Assembly (NCBI GenBank): GCA_027489535.1
Contig: JAIXZO010000020.1
Location: 1-64,000, forward strand
From: Hyphomicrobiales bacterium
Lineage (GTDB): Bacteria; Pseudomonadota; Alphaproteobacteria; Rhizobiales; Beijerinckiaceae
Direction of reading: 5' to 3'
Length of the DNA stretch: 64,000 nucleotides
The notes beneath the pieces were generated by a model. It searched no databases, was not told where the DNA came from, and saw only the letters and a program-made list of their open reading frames with translations. A program made the position numbers and the translations under genes. Of the stretch, positions 29,416-38,814 are shown in pieces. The first letter of the stretch is position 1; every line of letters starts with the position of its first letter.

Positions 29416-30432
29416 TCAGGCCGCTTCGGCGTCGAGCAGACCGCGGGCCAAAGCCGACCAACCGTCGCGGGCGACGCGGCCGTTGAGCTTCAGCTCGGTG
29501 TCGAGCGCTTCCGCATCGGCCGGGGTCATGGCGGCGACCTGCCAGTAGTGGAAGATGCCGGCATCGTTGAGCTTGCCCGCCAGCTGCGGGCCGACGCCCG
29601 CGAGCTTGGTGAGGTCGTCCGGAGCGCCGCGCGGGGCGGCCAGACGCTCGAAAGCCTCTCCCGTGGGAGCGCCGAGCACTTCCGGGGGAAGCTCTTCGAC
29701 GATCGGAGCGGCGAAGGCGCCGACGTCCACGCCCGAATTGCCCTGACCGCGCGAGATGCCGTCAAGAGCGGCGCGGGCGATGAGGTCGCAATAGAGCGAG
29801 ATCGCGCGGCCGGCGTCGTCGTTGCCGGGAACGGCGAAGGTGATGCCGTCCGGATCGCAGTTCGTGTCGATGATGGCGGCGACCGGGATGCCGAGGCGCT
29901 GGGCCTCCTTGATCGCGAGCGCTTCCTTATTCGTGTCGATCACGAAGATCAGGTCGGGCGTGCCGCCCATGTCGCGGATGCCGCCGAGAGCGCGGTCCAG
30001 CTTTTCCTTCTCACGAGCGAGCATCAGGCGCTCTTTCTTCGTGAGGCCGGTCGCGCCGGAGGCGAGCAGCTCGTCGACCTTGCGCAGACGCTGGATCGAG
30101 CCGGAAATGGTCTTCCAGTTGGTCAGCATGCCGCCGAGCCAGCGGGAATTGACGTAGTACTGGGCGGAGCGACGCGCCGCATCGGCGATCGCATCCTGCG
30201 CCTGACGCTTGGTGCCCACGAAGAGCACGCGGCCGCCGGCGGCGACGGTGTCCGACACGGCCTGCAGGGCGCGGTACAGCGCCGGAACCGACTGGGCCAG
30301 GTCGATGATGTGGACGTTGTTGCGGGTGCCGAAGATGTAGGGCGCCATCTTCGGGTTCCAGCGGTGAGACTGGTGGCCGAAATGGGCGCCGGCTTCGAGC
30401 AGCTGACGCATGGAAAAATCGGGCAGAGCCAT
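29416..30432 (-). CDS. rpsB: 30S ribosomal protein S2 with a long C-terminal helix-hairpin-helix extension
   Basis: S2 binds the 30S head-body junction and helps recruit S1. Residues 1-255 are ordinary S2: [62 protein letters not shown]. The protein then continues to 338 residues, some 80-90 longer than the usual bacterial S2. The extra part contains [20 protein letters not shown] followed by [20 protein letters not shown], a helix-hairpin-helix-like module. ATG 30432 is the conserved [10 protein letters not shown] start. The frame open upstream to 31233 is dnaE antisense. Confidence 0.97.
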   Translation of the reverse strand: MALPDFSMRQLLEAGAHFGHQSHRWNPKMAPYIFGTRNNVHIIDLAQSVPALYRALQAVSDTVAAGGRVLFVGTKRQAQDAIADAARRSAQYYVNSRWLGGMLTNWKTISGSIQRLRKVDELLASGATGLTKKERLMLAREKEKLDRALGGIRDMGGTPDLIFVIDTNKEALAIKEAQRLGIPVAAIIDTNCDPDGITFAVPGNDDAGRAISLYCDLIARAALDGISRGQGNSGVDVGAFAAPIVEELPPEVLGAPTGEAFERLAAPRGAPDDLTKLAGVGPQLAGKLNDAGIFHYWQVAAMTPADAEALDTELKLNGRVARDGWSALARGLLDAEAA

Positions 30433-30605
30433 AGTGTTCGTTCTCCGGTTCAGACCTCCGCGAAGACGTGAACCGGGGTTGCCGGTCACCGGACAGGCCG
30501 AAGCCTTTTCTCCGCGTGTGGGATGGCCGGGGTCATAGCCGCAGGCGCGGTGAAACGCAAGCGCGCGGCCGAAATCTTCGGCTGCGCCCGCGCGTCGTCC
30601 GAGCC

Positions 30606-33600
30606 TTAAGCCGCCTCGACCGAGATCACGCCCGGCACGGCCTTCAGCGCGCCCGCCACCTGCGGCGTGGCGCGGTAGCCGCCGGGGAGCTTCAATTCGA
30701 CCTCGCGGCGGCCCTCGTCGAGCATCAGAACGAGGATGACCTCGCCGTCCCCGCGCTCCTTCAGCCGTTCGGCGACGCTCGCGATGGGCTTCTCGTCGCG
30801 CAGGAACACGCGGAGCGATTGCGGCAGCTTGGCCGCCGCAGCATCCAACGTCTCCGCGCCGACGATGCGCGAGCGCACGTCCTCGCCTTCGACGTTGGCC
30901 TGCAGCGTGAGCAGGACCGCCCTGCCCGGCTCCAACAGATCGCGATATTGGTTGAGGCCCTCGGAAAAGATGATGGCCTCGAACTGGCCGCTTTGATCGG
31001 ACAGCGAGAAGATGCCCATCTTCGAGCCGGATTTGGTGCGACGCTCCTGCCGGTCGAGGACGGTGGCTGCCACGCGGCCCATGCCCGCGCCCTGCTTCAC
31101 GGCGCGCACGAATTCCGTGTAGCGCTGCGAACGGAGCTTCTTCAGCGCGCTCTCGTATTCGTCCAGCGGATGCCCGGTGAGGAAGAAGCCGATGGCGTCG
31201 AATTCGCGTTGCAGGCGCTCCGCCGGCAGCCACGGCTCATAGGCCCCGATGCGCAGCGGTTCGGGCGCGCCGAGGCCGCCGAAGATGTCGCCCTGCCCGG
31301 CGGCCGCCTGCTCCTGCGAGCGGTTGGCCTCCGCCACGATCGAATCGATGGCGGCGACGGCGCGGGCGCGGTCGGGCTCGATCTCGTCGAAGGCTCCGGC
31401 CGCGATGAGCCCCTCGATGGTGCGCTTGTTGACCATGCGCGGATTGAGCCGCCGGGCGAAATCGCCGAGATCGCGGAAGGGGCCGTCCTTGCGCGCGGCG
31501 ATGATGCTTTCGACCGCCTGCCGGCCGACGCCCTTCACGGCGGCGAGCGCGTAGCGGATCGCGCCCTCATGCACCTCGAACACGACGCCCGAGCGGTTGA
31601 TGGACGGGGGCTCGACGCGGATGCCGAGGCGCTGGGCCTCACGACGGAATTCGGAGAGCTTGTCGGTGTTCGACATGTCGAGAATCATCGACGCGGCGAT
31701 GAATTCGACCGGGTAATTAGCCTTGAGATAGGCCGTTTGGTACGAGACCACGGCATAGGCGGCGGCGTGGGATTTGTTGAAGCCGTAATCCGCGAATTTC
31801 GCCAAGAGGTCGAAGATCGCGTTCGCTTCCTCGGACGTCAGCCCGCCCTCGACGGCGCCCTTCACGAAGCGCTCGCGTTGCGCGTCCATCTCGGACTTGA
31901 TCTTCTTGCCCATGGCGCGGCGCAGCAGGTCCGCCTCGCCGAGCGAATAGCCGGACAGGAGCTGGGCGATCTGCATCACCTGCTCCTGATAGATGATGAC
32001 GCCCTGCGTCTCGCGGAGCACGGGCTCCAGCTTGGCGTGGATGTATTCGGGCTGCTCCAGGCCGTTCTTGCGGGCGTTGTAGACTGGGATGTTGGCCATC
32101 GGGCCCGGACGATAGAGCGCGACCAGCGCGATGATGTCCTCGAGCCGGTCGGCCTTCATGTCCGCGAGCGCCTTGCGCATGCCCGCGCTTTCCACCTGGA
32201 ACACGCCGACCGTCTCGCCGCGGCCGAGCATCTCGTAGGTCTTCGCGTCGTCGAGCGGCAGGCCGGACAGGTCGACCTCGACGCCGCGCGCTTCCTTGAT
32301 CAGCTTCACGGCCGTCTGCAGGACCGTCAGCGTCTTGAGGCCGAGGAAGTCGAACTTCACGAGGCCCGCGGGCTCCACCCATTTCATGTTGAACTGGGTG
32401 ACGGGCATGTCGGATTTCGGGTCGCGGTAGAGCGGCACGATCTCGTCGAGCGGGCGGTCGCCGATGACGATGCCGGCCGCATGAGTCGAGGCGTGGCGGT
32501 AGAGGCCTTCGAGCGTCTTGCAGATGTCGAGCATGCGCGCGACGACGGGCTCTTCATCGGCCGCAGCCTGCAGCTTGGGCTCGCCCTCGATAGCCTGCAC
32601 GAGCGTGACCGGATTGGCCGGGTTCTGGGGCACCAGCTTGGTGAGCTTGTCGACCTGGCCGTAGGGCATCTGCAGCACGCGGCCGACGTCGCGCATCACG
32701 CCGCGCGCCAACAGCGTGCCGAAGGTGATGATCTGGGCGACGCGGTCGGTGCCGTATTTGTGCTGGACGTAGCGGATGACCTCGTCGCGCCGGTCCTGAC
32801 AGAAGTCGATGTCGAAGTCGGGCATCGACACGCGTTCGGGGTTCAGGAACCGCTCGAACAGCAGGCCGAAGCGCAGCGGATCGAGATCGGTGATCGTGGT
32901 GGAATAGGCGACGAGCGAGCCCGCGCCGGAGCCGCGGCCCGGCCCGACGGGAATGTCGTGCGCCTTGGCCCACTGAATAAAGTCAGCCACGATAAGAAAG
33001 TAGCCCGGGAAGTTCATCCGTTTGATGACAGACAATTCGAAATCGAGCCGCGTCCGGTAATCTTCTTCCGTCAGCCCCGGGGCCATGCCGTGCGCGGCGA
33101 GGCGGCGGGTGAGGCCCTCATGCGCCATGCGGTCAAGTTCGACGCCTTCGTCCTCGTCGCCCGCCGTGAAACGCGGCAGGATCGGCTTCTGCGTGCGCGG
33201 ACGGAAAGCGCAGCGCATCGCGATTTCGACGGTATTCGCCGCCGCCTCCGGCAAATCCGCAAAAATTTCCAGCATTTCCGCGCGCGTCTTGAAGTCGTGT
33301 GCGGGCGTCACGCGGCGGCGCTGCTCGTCGGCGACGACGCGGCCTTCGGCGATGGCCAGCAAGGCGTCATGCGCGCCATAATCGTCGGGCTTCGAGAAGT
33401 AGGCCTCGTTGGTGCCGACGATGGGCAGCCCCATGCGATAGGCGAGATCCAGCAGGCGCGGCTCCACCGTGCGCTCGGAGTCGGCGCCGTGACGCTGGAT
33501 CTCGACATAGAGCCGGTCGCCGAACACGTCGAACAGACGCCGCAGCCGCGCTTCGGCGAGATCGTCTTGGCCTTGAAGCATCGGCCCGTCGATGGGGCCG

Positions 33601-34046
33601 TCCGGACCGCCGGTCAGGACGATGAGCCCGCCCGATGACGCGAACAGGTCATCGATCAGAACATGCGGATCCTCGCCCGGCGGCGTGTTCATATAGGCGC
33701 GCGAGCCGAGGCGCATGAGATTGGCGTAGCCTTCGGCGGAGGCGGCCAGCAGCACGAGCGTGGGGCGGCGCGCCTGCACCACGGGGCCGCGGCCGGGGGC
33801 GCGGTCGTCGCCGATCTCGACGGCGAGATCGATGCCGATGATGGGCTGAATGCCCGCCCCGGCCATCTTCTCGGAGAACTCGAGGGCACCGAAAAGATTG
33901 TTGGTGTCGGTGAGCGCAAGGGCCGGCATCCGGTCCTTCAACGCGAGCTTTTTAAGGTCGTCGATCCGCAACGCCCCCTCCAGCAGCGAGAAGGAGGAGT
34001 GGACGTGCAAATGCACAAATCCGACGTCGGACAGAATGCGACTCAC
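30606..34046 (-). CDS. dnaE: DNA polymerase III alpha subunit
   Basis: DnaE is the replicative polymerase. The 1146-residue protein has an N-terminal PHP domain ([17 protein letters not shown], residues 10-26), the polymerase core with catalytic aspartates in [16 protein letters not shown] near residues 408-415, and [14 protein letters not shown] shortly before them. Tandem helix-hairpin-helix and OB-fold domains occupy the C-terminal third. Length and PHP type indicate the essential DnaE1, not the mutagenic DnaE2. The start is GTG 34046 with AGGT upstream; no ATG is available before the PHP domain. A 29-codon ORF and a LexA box lie just upstream, so dnaE may be partly SOS-linked. Confidence 0.97.
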   Translation of the reverse strand: MSRILSDVGFVHLHVHSSFSLLEGALRIDDLKKLALKDRMPALALTDTNNLFGALEFSEKMAGAGIQPIIGIDLAVEIGDDRAPGRGPVVQARRPTLVLLAASAEGYANLMRLGSRAYMNTPPGEDPHVLIDDLFASSGGLIVLTGGPDGPIDGPMLQGQDDLAEARLRRLFDVFGDRLYVEIQRHGADSERTVEPRLLDLAYRMGLPIVGTNEAYFSKPDDYGAHDALLAIAEGRVVADEQRRRVTPAHDFKTRAEMLEIFADLPEAAANTVEIAMRCAFRPRTQKPILPRFTAGDEDEGVELDRMAHEGLTRRLAAHGMAPGLTEEDYRTRLDFELSVIKRMNFPGYFLIVADFIQWAKAHDIPVGPGRGSGAGSLVAYSTTITDLDPLRFGLLFERFLNPERVSMPDFDIDFCQDRRDEVIRYVQHKYGTDRVAQIITFGTLLARGVMRDVGRVLQMPYGQVDKLTKLVPQNPANPVTLVQAIEGEPKLQAAADEEPVVARMLDICKTLEGLYRHASTHAAGIVIGDRPLDEIVPLYRDPKSDMPVTQFNMKWVEPAGLVKFDFLGLKTLTVLQTAVKLIKEARGVEVDLSGLPLDDAKTYEMLGRGETVGVFQVESAGMRKALADMKADRLEDIIALVALYRPGPMANIPVYNARKNGLEQPEYIHAKLEPVLRETQGVIIYQEQVMQIAQLLSGYSLGEADLLRRAMGKKIKSEMDAQRERFVKGAVEGGLTSEEANAIFDLLAKFADYGFNKSHAAAYAVVSYQTAYLKANYPVEFIAASMILDMSNTDKLSEFRREAQRLGIRVEPPSINRSGVVFEVHEGAIRYALAAVKGVGRQAVESIIAARKDGPFRDLGDFARRLNPRMVNKRTIEGLIAAGAFDEIEPDRARAVAAIDSIVAEANRSQEQAAAGQGDIFGGLGAPEPLRIGAYEPWLPAERLQREFDAIGFFLTGHPLDEYESALKKLRSQRYTEFVRAVKQGAGMGRVAATVLDRQERRTKSGSKMGIFSLSDQSGQFEAIIFSEGLNQYRDLLEPGRAVLLTLQANVEGEDVRSRIVGAETLDAAAAKLPQSLRVFLRDEKPIASVAERLKERGDGEVILVLMLDEGRREVELKLPGGYRATPQVAGALKAVPGVISVEAA

Positions 34047-34131
34047 GGGATGACCTCGAATGAAGAGTCCCGATCATGGCGATCCTCGGCGCGGGGTCCA
34101 GAGCCCCCTCGCCCGGATCGGTGGACAACCC

Positions 34132-34221
34132 TCAGATGGCGGCCGCCCAGGCGACGACCATGGCGACGAAGGCTCCGATGGCGGCGAGTTCGGTCACGTC
34201 CTCGATGAATGCGGTGATCAC
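34132..34221 (-). CDS. 29-residue single-span membrane peptide, candidate SidA-like SOS division inhibitor
   Basis: On the minus strand GTG 34221 opens a 29-codon frame ending with TGA at 34132. The product starts ITAFIEDVTELAAIG after the initiator, then continues with a fully hydrophobic run (AFVAMVVAWAAAI), so a short acidic N-terminus precedes one membrane span. GGGAGAG lies five bases before the GTG, one of the best ribosome sites in the window. A perfect GTTC-N7-GTTC LexA box is centred about 43 bases further upstream, and dnaE begins 85 bases downstream. Caulobacter SidA is a LexA-controlled 29-residue inner-membrane inhibitor of division. Length, topology and control agree, but sequence homology cannot be judged here. 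Function is inferred; a real small gene is likely. Confidence 0.65.
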   Translation of the reverse strand: MITAFIEDVTELAAIGAFVAMVVAWAAAI

Positions 34222-34256
34222 TAAAGCTCTCCCTTATTCCGTTGTAGGGCCACAGT

Positions 34257-34271
34257 GTTCCTGTTTTGTTC
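34257..34271. promoter_or_regulatory. LexA (SOS) box, GTTC-N7-GTTC
   Basis: GTTCCTGTTTTGTTC is a perfect match to the alphaproteobacterial LexA operator GTTC-N7-GTTC (GAAC-N7-GAAC on the coding strand). It lies in the gap between lolD and the 29-codon ORF, 36 bases upstream of that start codon, where it would cover the promoter. The motif is seen directly; LexA control follows from knowledge of the alphaproteobacterial SOS regulon. Confidence 0.75.
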
Positions 34272-34281
34272 TTTTAGCAAG

Positions 34282-34299
34282 ACCCCGTGTTTCGGGGCA
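34282..34299 (-). terminator. Weak hairpin after lolD
   Basis: CCCCG (34283-34287) can pair with CGGGG (34293-34297) around a 5-base loop, followed on the minus strand by TCTTGC. It lies 25 bases after the lolD stop and could attenuate the long upstream operon before the SOS-controlled promoter. The stem is short. Confidence 0.35.
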
Positions 34300-34321
34300 T
34301 TCGCGAACGGTGAACGAAAAC

Positions 34322-35017
34322 TTAATCCAGCTCGACGACGACGCCGTCGCGAAGCGTGACGCGACGGTCCATGCGCGACGCCAGTTCGAGATTGTGGGTG
34401 GCGACGACGGCCGCCAGACGCGACACCCGGGTGAGCGCCAAAAGGGTGTCGAACACGCGCGCGGAGGTCTTCGGGTCGAGATTGCCGGTCGGCTCGTCGG
34501 CCAGCAGGATGCGCGGACGATTGGCGACGGCGCGGGCGATGGCGACGCGCTGCTGCTCGCCGCCCGAGAGTTCGGACGGACGATGTTCCAACCGCTCCCC
34601 GAGCCCGAGAAAGCCGAGGATCTCGCGGGCGCGCTGCGCCGCCTCGTCGCGAGCCAGTCCGCCGATGAGCTGCGGCATCATCACGTTTTCGAGCGCGGTG
34701 AATTCCGGCAGCAGGCGGTGGGATTGATAGACGAAGCCGATCTCGTCCCGCCGCATGGCGGTGCGCCCGTCGTCGTCGAGCGACAATGTCGGCCGGCCGC
34801 CGACATAGACCTCGCCCGCGTCGGGCTTCTCGAGCAGTCCCGCGATCTGCAGCAGGGTCGATTTGCCGGTACCCGACGGCGCGATCAGCGCCACGGTCTG
34901 GCCGGGCCATATCGCGAGGTCGGCCTGCCGAAGCACGTCGATGGTGCGTTCGGCATCCGTGAAGCGGCGTTCGATCTGCCAGAGAAAGAGGACGGGCTGC
35001 GGAATGGATTCGGGCAT
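34322..35017 (-). CDS. lolD: Lipoprotein-releasing ABC transporter ATPase
   Basis: LolD powers extraction of outer-membrane lipoproteins from the inner membrane and their transfer to LolA. The 231-residue ATPase shows Walker [13 protein letters not shown], the Q-loop in [20 protein letters not shown], signature [14 protein letters not shown], Walker [13 protein letters not shown] and the switch His in [10 protein letters not shown]. The LolD-typical [11 protein letters not shown] stretch supports the family choice over a generic MacB ATPase. It follows lolC by 10 bases. Confidence 0.95.
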   Translation of the reverse strand: MPESIPQPVLFLWQIERRFTDAERTIDVLRQADLAIWPGQTVALIAPSGTGKSTLLQIAGLLEKPDAGEVYVGGRPTLSLDDDGRTAMRRDEIGFVYQSHRLLPEFTALENVMMPQLIGGLARDEAAQRAREILGFLGLGERLEHRPSELSGGEQQRVAIARAVANRPRILLADEPTGNLDPKTSARVFDTLLALTRVSRLAAVVATHNLELASRMDRRVTLRDGVVVELD

Positions 35018-35027
35018 GTCGCTCCCC

Positions 35028-36335
35028 TCACTCGTACCGGAGGGCTTCGACGGGATCGAGCCGCGCCGCGCGCCATGCCGGGTAGATGGTCGCGAGCAGC
35101 GACAGCGTCAGCGCCATCAGCACGACGGTGACGACCTCGCGCGGATCGACCTGCGAGGGAAGCCGGCTAAGGAAGTAGAACTCGGCCGGGAAGAGGTTCG
35201 TGTCCGTCATGCGCGAGAAGAAGTCGCGCAGCGTCTCCACGTTGACCGCGACGACGATGCCGAGCAGCAGGCCCGCCAGAGTACCCACGACCCCGATGGC
35301 GGCGCCGGTGATGAGGAAGATGCGCAGGATGGCCCCGCGCGTCGCGCCCATGGTGCGCAGAATGGCGATGTCCGCGCTCTTGTCCTTCACCAGCATGATG
35401 AGGCCGGAGACGATGTTGAGGGCGGCGACGAGCACGATCAGCGTGAGGATGAGGAACATGACGTTCCGCTCGACCTGCAGCACGCCGAAGAAGGTGCGGT
35501 TGCGCATGCGCCAGTCGGAGATGATCACCGGGCGCTCGATGGCCTGATCGATGGCGGCGCGCGCGCCCTCCACCATGTCGGGATCACGCAGGAACACCTC
35601 GATCGCGCTCGCGTCCCCGTCGCGGCCGAAATAGGCCTGAGCTTCGCCGAGCGGCATGTAGACGAAGGCGGAGTCGAATTCCGACATGCCGACTTCGTAG
35701 ACGGCGCGGACGGGATAGGTCTTCACGCGCGGCGTGGTGCCGAAGGGCGTTTGCGGGCCGCGCGGCGCGGTCAGCGTCAGCCCGTCGCCGGGACGCAGGA
35801 AGAGCTGCTCTGCGAGGCGTTTGCCGATGACGACGCCCTGCCCCTCGTCGAAGCCGTGCAGCGTGCCCATGCGGATGTTGCCCGCGATGGAGGGGACGCG
35901 CTTGATGTCCTCCTCGCGCACGCCGCGCACGAGAATGCCGCCGGCGTTCACGGGGGACGAAGCGAGAGCTTGGCCTTCCACCAGCGGCATGGCGAGCGTG
36001 ACGCCCGGCAGGGCCGCGATGCGGGAGGCCACGTCGGAGAAGTCGGTGAGCGGGCGCTCCATGCCCGACACGAAGACATGGCCGTTCACGCCGAGGATCT
36101 TGTCGAGCAGTTCCTTGCGGAAGCCGTTCATCACCGACAGCACGATGATGAGCGTAGCCACGCCGAGCATGATGCCGAGGAACGAAAAGCCGGCGATGAC
36201 GGAGATGAAGCCCTCGCGCCGCCGCGCGCGCAGATAACGGCCCGCCACGAGCCATTCGAACGCCGCGAACGGACGCGTCGCCGAGACCTTGGCGGCGACG
36301 GGAGCGGCGACGGTTTCGGCGGCGCTCTCGCTCAT
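35028..36335 (-). CDS. lolC: Lipoprotein-releasing ABC transporter permease LolC/E
   Basis: The 435-residue permease has an N-terminal membrane helix ([20 protein letters not shown], about residues 42-61), a periplasmic domain of about 200 residues, and three C-terminal helices beginning with [20 protein letters not shown]. The C-terminus [17 protein letters not shown] is the classic FtsX-like ending. Only one permease gene is present, so it probably forms a homodimer (LolF-like) with LolD rather than a LolC-LolE pair. It is six bases after proS. Its N-terminal 25 residues are alanine-rich and probably disordered. Confidence 0.93.
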   Translation of the reverse strand: MSESAAETVAAPVAAKVSATRPFAAFEWLVAGRYLRARRREGFISVIAGFSFLGIMLGVATLIIVLSVMNGFRKELLDKILGVNGHVFVSGMERPLTDFSDVASRIAALPGVTLAMPLVEGQALASSPVNAGGILVRGVREEDIKRVPSIAGNIRMGTLHGFDEGQGVVIGKRLAEQLFLRPGDGLTLTAPRGPQTPFGTTPRVKTYPVRAVYEVGMSEFDSAFVYMPLGEAQAYFGRDGDASAIEVFLRDPDMVEGARAAIDQAIERPVIISDWRMRNRTFFGVLQVERNVMFLILTLIVLVAALNIVSGLIMLVKDKSADIAILRTMGATRGAILRIFLITGAAIGVVGTLAGLLLGIVVAVNVETLRDFFSRMTDTNLFPAEFYFLSRLPSQVDPREVVTVVLMALTLSLLATIYPAWRAARLDPVEALRYE

Positions 36336-36340
36336 GCGCG

Positions 36341-37663
36341 TCAGGCCGAGAGCCGGACGACGGCGTCTTCGACGGAAAGCAGCATGCGCTCGCCGGTTGC
36401 ACGACGCTTGAGCTCCACCTTGCCTTCGGCGAGGCTCTTGGGGCCGACCATGACCTGCCAGGGCAGACCGATGAGATCGGCGGTGGCGAATTTCGCGCCG
36501 GCCCGGTCGTCGCGGTCGTCATAGAGGACGTCGACGCCGCGTGCGCCGAGCGCGCGATAGATGGTTTCACAGGCCGCGTCGGTGCTCGAATCGCCGACCT
36601 TGAGGTTCATCAGCGCGACCTTGAAGGGCGCGACCTCCTCCGGCCACACGATGCCCTGCTCGTCGTGGAAGGCCTCGACCAGCGCCGCGACAAGGCGGCT
36701 GGGGCCGATGCCGTAAGAGCCCATATGCACCGGCCGGTCCTGCCCGTCGGGGCCCGTGACGCGGGCGTTCATCGGCTCGGAATATTTGGTGCCGAAATAG
36801 AAGATGTGGCCCACCTCGATGCCGCGCGCGGAGACCTTGCGGTCTTCCGGAACGCCCGCGAAGGCGGCCTCGTCATGCATTTCGGACGTCGCGGCATAGG
36901 GCGTCGTCCAAGCGTCGAAGATGCTCTGCAGACCGGCGACGTCGTCGAAATCCGTGTCCGCGGAGGGAATCGGCATGTCGAGCACGGTCTTGTCGCAATG
37001 CACCTCGCTCTCGCCGGTGGAGGCGAGAATGATGAATTCATGGCTGAGATTGCCGCCGATGGGGCCCGTGTCGGCGCGCATCGGCACGGAGGTCAGGCCC
37101 ATGCGGGCGAAAGTGCGCAGATAGGCGACGAACATGCGGTTGTAGGCGTGGCGCGCGGCGGCCTCGTCCACGTCGAAGGAATAGGCGTCCTTCATCAGGA
37201 ATTCGCGCGAGCGCATGGTGCCGAAGCGCGGACGGATCTCGTCGCGGAACTTCCATTGCAGGTGGTAGAGGTTCAGCGGCAGATCCTTGTAGGAGCGCAC
37301 ATAGCCCCGGAAGATCTCCGTGATCATCTCTTCGTTGGTCGGGCCGAACAGCATTTCCCGGTCGTGCCGATCCTTGATGCGCAGCATTTCCTTGCCGTAG
37401 GCCTCGTAGCGATTCGACTCGCGCCACAGGTCCGCCGACTGGATGGTGGGCATCAGCAATTCGACCGCGCCGGAGCGATTCTGCTCCTCGCGGATCAGCG
37501 CCGTCACTTTATTGAGCACGCGCAGGCCGAGCGGCAGCCACGCATAGATCCCCGCCGACTCCTGACGCACCAGACCGGCGCGCAGCATCAGGCGGTGCGA
37601 AGCGATCTCCGCCTCCTTGGGCGTTTCGCGCAGGATCGGGAGAAAATAACGGGACAGACGCAT
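36341..37663 (-). CDS. proS: Prolyl-tRNA synthetase, short alphaproteobacterial type
   Basis: A class II synthetase of 440 residues. Class II motif regions are visible in [39 protein letters not shown] and [17 protein letters not shown]. The editing domain of about 180 residues found in E. coli ProRS is missing, as is usual in alphaproteobacteria. The C-terminal anticodon domain ([21 protein letters not shown]) is intact. Cys-tRNA-Pro or Ala-tRNA-Pro editing must therefore rely on a free-standing deacylase elsewhere. ATG 37663 gives the standard start [10 protein letters not shown]. Confidence 0.97.
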   Translation of the reverse strand: MRLSRYFLPILRETPKEAEIASHRLMLRAGLVRQESAGIYAWLPLGLRVLNKVTALIREEQNRSGAVELLMPTIQSADLWRESNRYEAYGKEMLRIKDRHDREMLFGPTNEEMITEIFRGYVRSYKDLPLNLYHLQWKFRDEIRPRFGTMRSREFLMKDAYSFDVDEAAARHAYNRMFVAYLRTFARMGLTSVPMRADTGPIGGNLSHEFIILASTGESEVHCDKTVLDMPIPSADTDFDDVAGLQSIFDAWTTPYAATSEMHDEAAFAGVPEDRKVSARGIEVGHIFYFGTKYSEPMNARVTGPDGQDRPVHMGSYGIGPSRLVAALVEAFHDEQGIVWPEEVAPFKVALMNLKVGDSSTDAACETIYRALGARGVDVLYDDRDDRAGAKFATADLIGLPWQVMVGPKSLAEGKVELKRRATGERMLLSVEDAVVRLSA

Positions 37664-37821
37664 GGAATGACCGGAAAAAGAGGGGTGGCCGGAAGCGGGC
37701 CTTCGAGCCGTTCAACCGCATCGGCAGGCAAAACACAAGGCGCGGACGCGGCAGTCGACGCTTGATGCACGTCAGGAAGGCAAACGGCGGAAAATTCGCC
37801 TCATGTCTTCTATAAGATAGT

Positions 37822-38021
37822 GACACGCCCATTTTGCTGCGCTAGTTTCGCCCCACTCGAAAAAAGGCCCGCCGCCGAAAGGCGCAGCAGAGGTCCAGGT
37901 CTCGGGAGGAGGAGAGCCGACGCAGTTCAGGGACGAAGAGCCCGAGCCGTCCGAAAGGTCGGCAGCCGCGACGGTCCGATGAGGGATGCAAAAGAAGCAG
38001 GGCGAAAGCCCTGCTTTTTTC
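37822..38021 (+). ncRNA. Candidate trans-encoded sRNA between proS and the DUF1467 gene
   Basis: The 391-base gap 37664-38054 has no plausible protein gene. Its right part reads on the plus strand as a structured RNA: hairpin CGCC-GAAA-GGCG near 37872-37883, an outer pairing CTCGGG with CCCGAG around the AGGAGGA-containing segment, a second GAAA-capped stem GCCGTCC/GGTCGGC, and finally a strong terminator. TATAAGAT at 37809-37816 is a possible -10. As I recall, Sinorhizobium has an sRNA of the alpha-r9 group (Smr9C) in the proS-flanking gap, transcribed opposite to proS, which fits this strand and place. The minus strand also carries a weaker hairpin plus T6 near 37860, so orientation is not fully settled. 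The rest of the gap, 37664-37808, is the proS leader. Confidence 0.5.
37996..38020 (+). terminator. Strong bidirectional terminator
   Basis: AGCAGGGC (37996-38003), GAAA loop, GCCCTGCT (38008-38015), then five T. On the minus strand the same stem is followed by TCTTTT, so it can end both the candidate sRNA and the DUF1467 transcript. Confidence 0.85.
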
Positions 38022-38054
38022 TTGCCCTTCACTCTCTACGGCAACCGCGGGAAA

Positions 38055-38285
38055 TCAGTTCACGAAATCCCACAGAAAAAGCGCGAGCCCGGTGACCGGC
38101 ACGGACACGGCCGTGGTGATGAGCACCTTGCGCCACATCATCGGCTTGACCGGGGCACCCGGATCGCTGCCCTCGGGCAAGGCCTCGCCCGCCTCGTCGG
38201 GATTGCGGACCCCGATCGGCAGGATGATGAACAGCATCAGCCACCAGACGATGAAGAAGAGCGCGATGGCGCTGCCGATCGGCAT
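38055..38285 (-). CDS. DUF1467 family membrane protein
   Basis: This 76-residue protein has two hydrophobic spans (ALFFIVWWLMLFIILPIGV, and KVLITTAVSVPVTGLALFLW) joined by an acidic loop containing RNPDEAGEALPEGSDPGAP. The pattern is that of DUF1467, an alphaproteobacteria-restricted small inner-membrane family of unknown function. ATG 38285 overlaps the mce stop as TGATG, so the two are co-translated. The link to methylmalonyl-CoA epimerase is positional; nothing in the sequence suggests a shared pathway. Confidence 0.88.
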   Translation of the reverse strand: MPIGSAIALFFIVWWLMLFIILPIGVRNPDEAGEALPEGSDPGAPVKPMMWRKVLITTAVSVPVTGLALFLWDFVN

Positions 38286-38689
38286 CAGGCTTGCTCCAAT
38301 TCGACGAGCGTGCCGTCGAAATCCTTGGGGTGAAGAAACAGCACGGGCTTGCCGTGCGCGCCGATCTTGGGTTCGCCGTTGCCGAGAATGCGGGCGCCCC
38401 CGGCCTTAAGCTTGTCGCGTGCCGCGATGATGTCGTCGACCTCGTAGCAGACATGGTGCATGCCGCCGTCCGCATTGCGCTCGAGGAACTTCGCGATGGG
38501 CGAATCCGCGCCGAGCGGGTGCAGCAGTTCGATCTTGGTGTTCGGCAATTCAATGAACACGACCGTGACGCCATGCTCCGGCTGAGGCAGCGCGGGCGAC
38601 ACCTTCGCGCCGAGCATGTCGCGATAGCTCGCGACGGCGGCGTCCAGATCCTTCACCGCGATGGCCACGTGATTCAAACGTCCGATCAT
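38285..38689 (-). CDS. mce: Methylmalonyl-CoA epimerase
   Basis: Interconverts (2R)- and (2S)-methylmalonyl-CoA in the propionate and ethylmalonyl-CoA routes. The 134-residue vicinal-oxygen-chelate protein starts IGRLNHVAIAVKDLDAAVAS, with the first metal-ligand His, and has the second half GMHHVCYEVDDI with another ligand and LFLHPKDFDGTLVELEQA at the end, with the catalytic and ligand Glu. Its place in the nuo-birA-rnj-mce run is conserved in the order. Confidence 0.93.
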   Translation of the reverse strand: MIGRLNHVAIAVKDLDAAVASYRDMLGAKVSPALPQPEHGVTVVFIELPNTKIELLHPLGADSPIAKFLERNADGGMHHVCYEVDDIIAARDKLKAGGARILGNGEPKIGAHGKPVLFLHPKDFDGTLVELEQA

Positions 38690-38814
38690 GCCGGCTCCCC
38701 TCGCTTCGCCTGTTTCACCGCCGATCTATAACCGAGCGCGGGGGCGATGCGCATGCACTTTTCGGCGCAGGGCCGGAGACCGCGGGCCATGAGGCCCGCG
38801 ACCTTAGGCACGCG

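Noticed and set aside
30468-33638. A 1056-codon open frame on the plus strand opposite dnaE
   Set aside because: It is an antisense shadow produced by GC-rich third positions of dnaE; composition is dominated by Arg, His, Asp, Leu and Val with no domain.
37772-38095. Short frames on both strands of the proS-DUF1467 gap
   Set aside because: They read through a strong terminator and stem-loops, lack ribosome sites and show no protein-like pattern; a structured RNA explains the region better.
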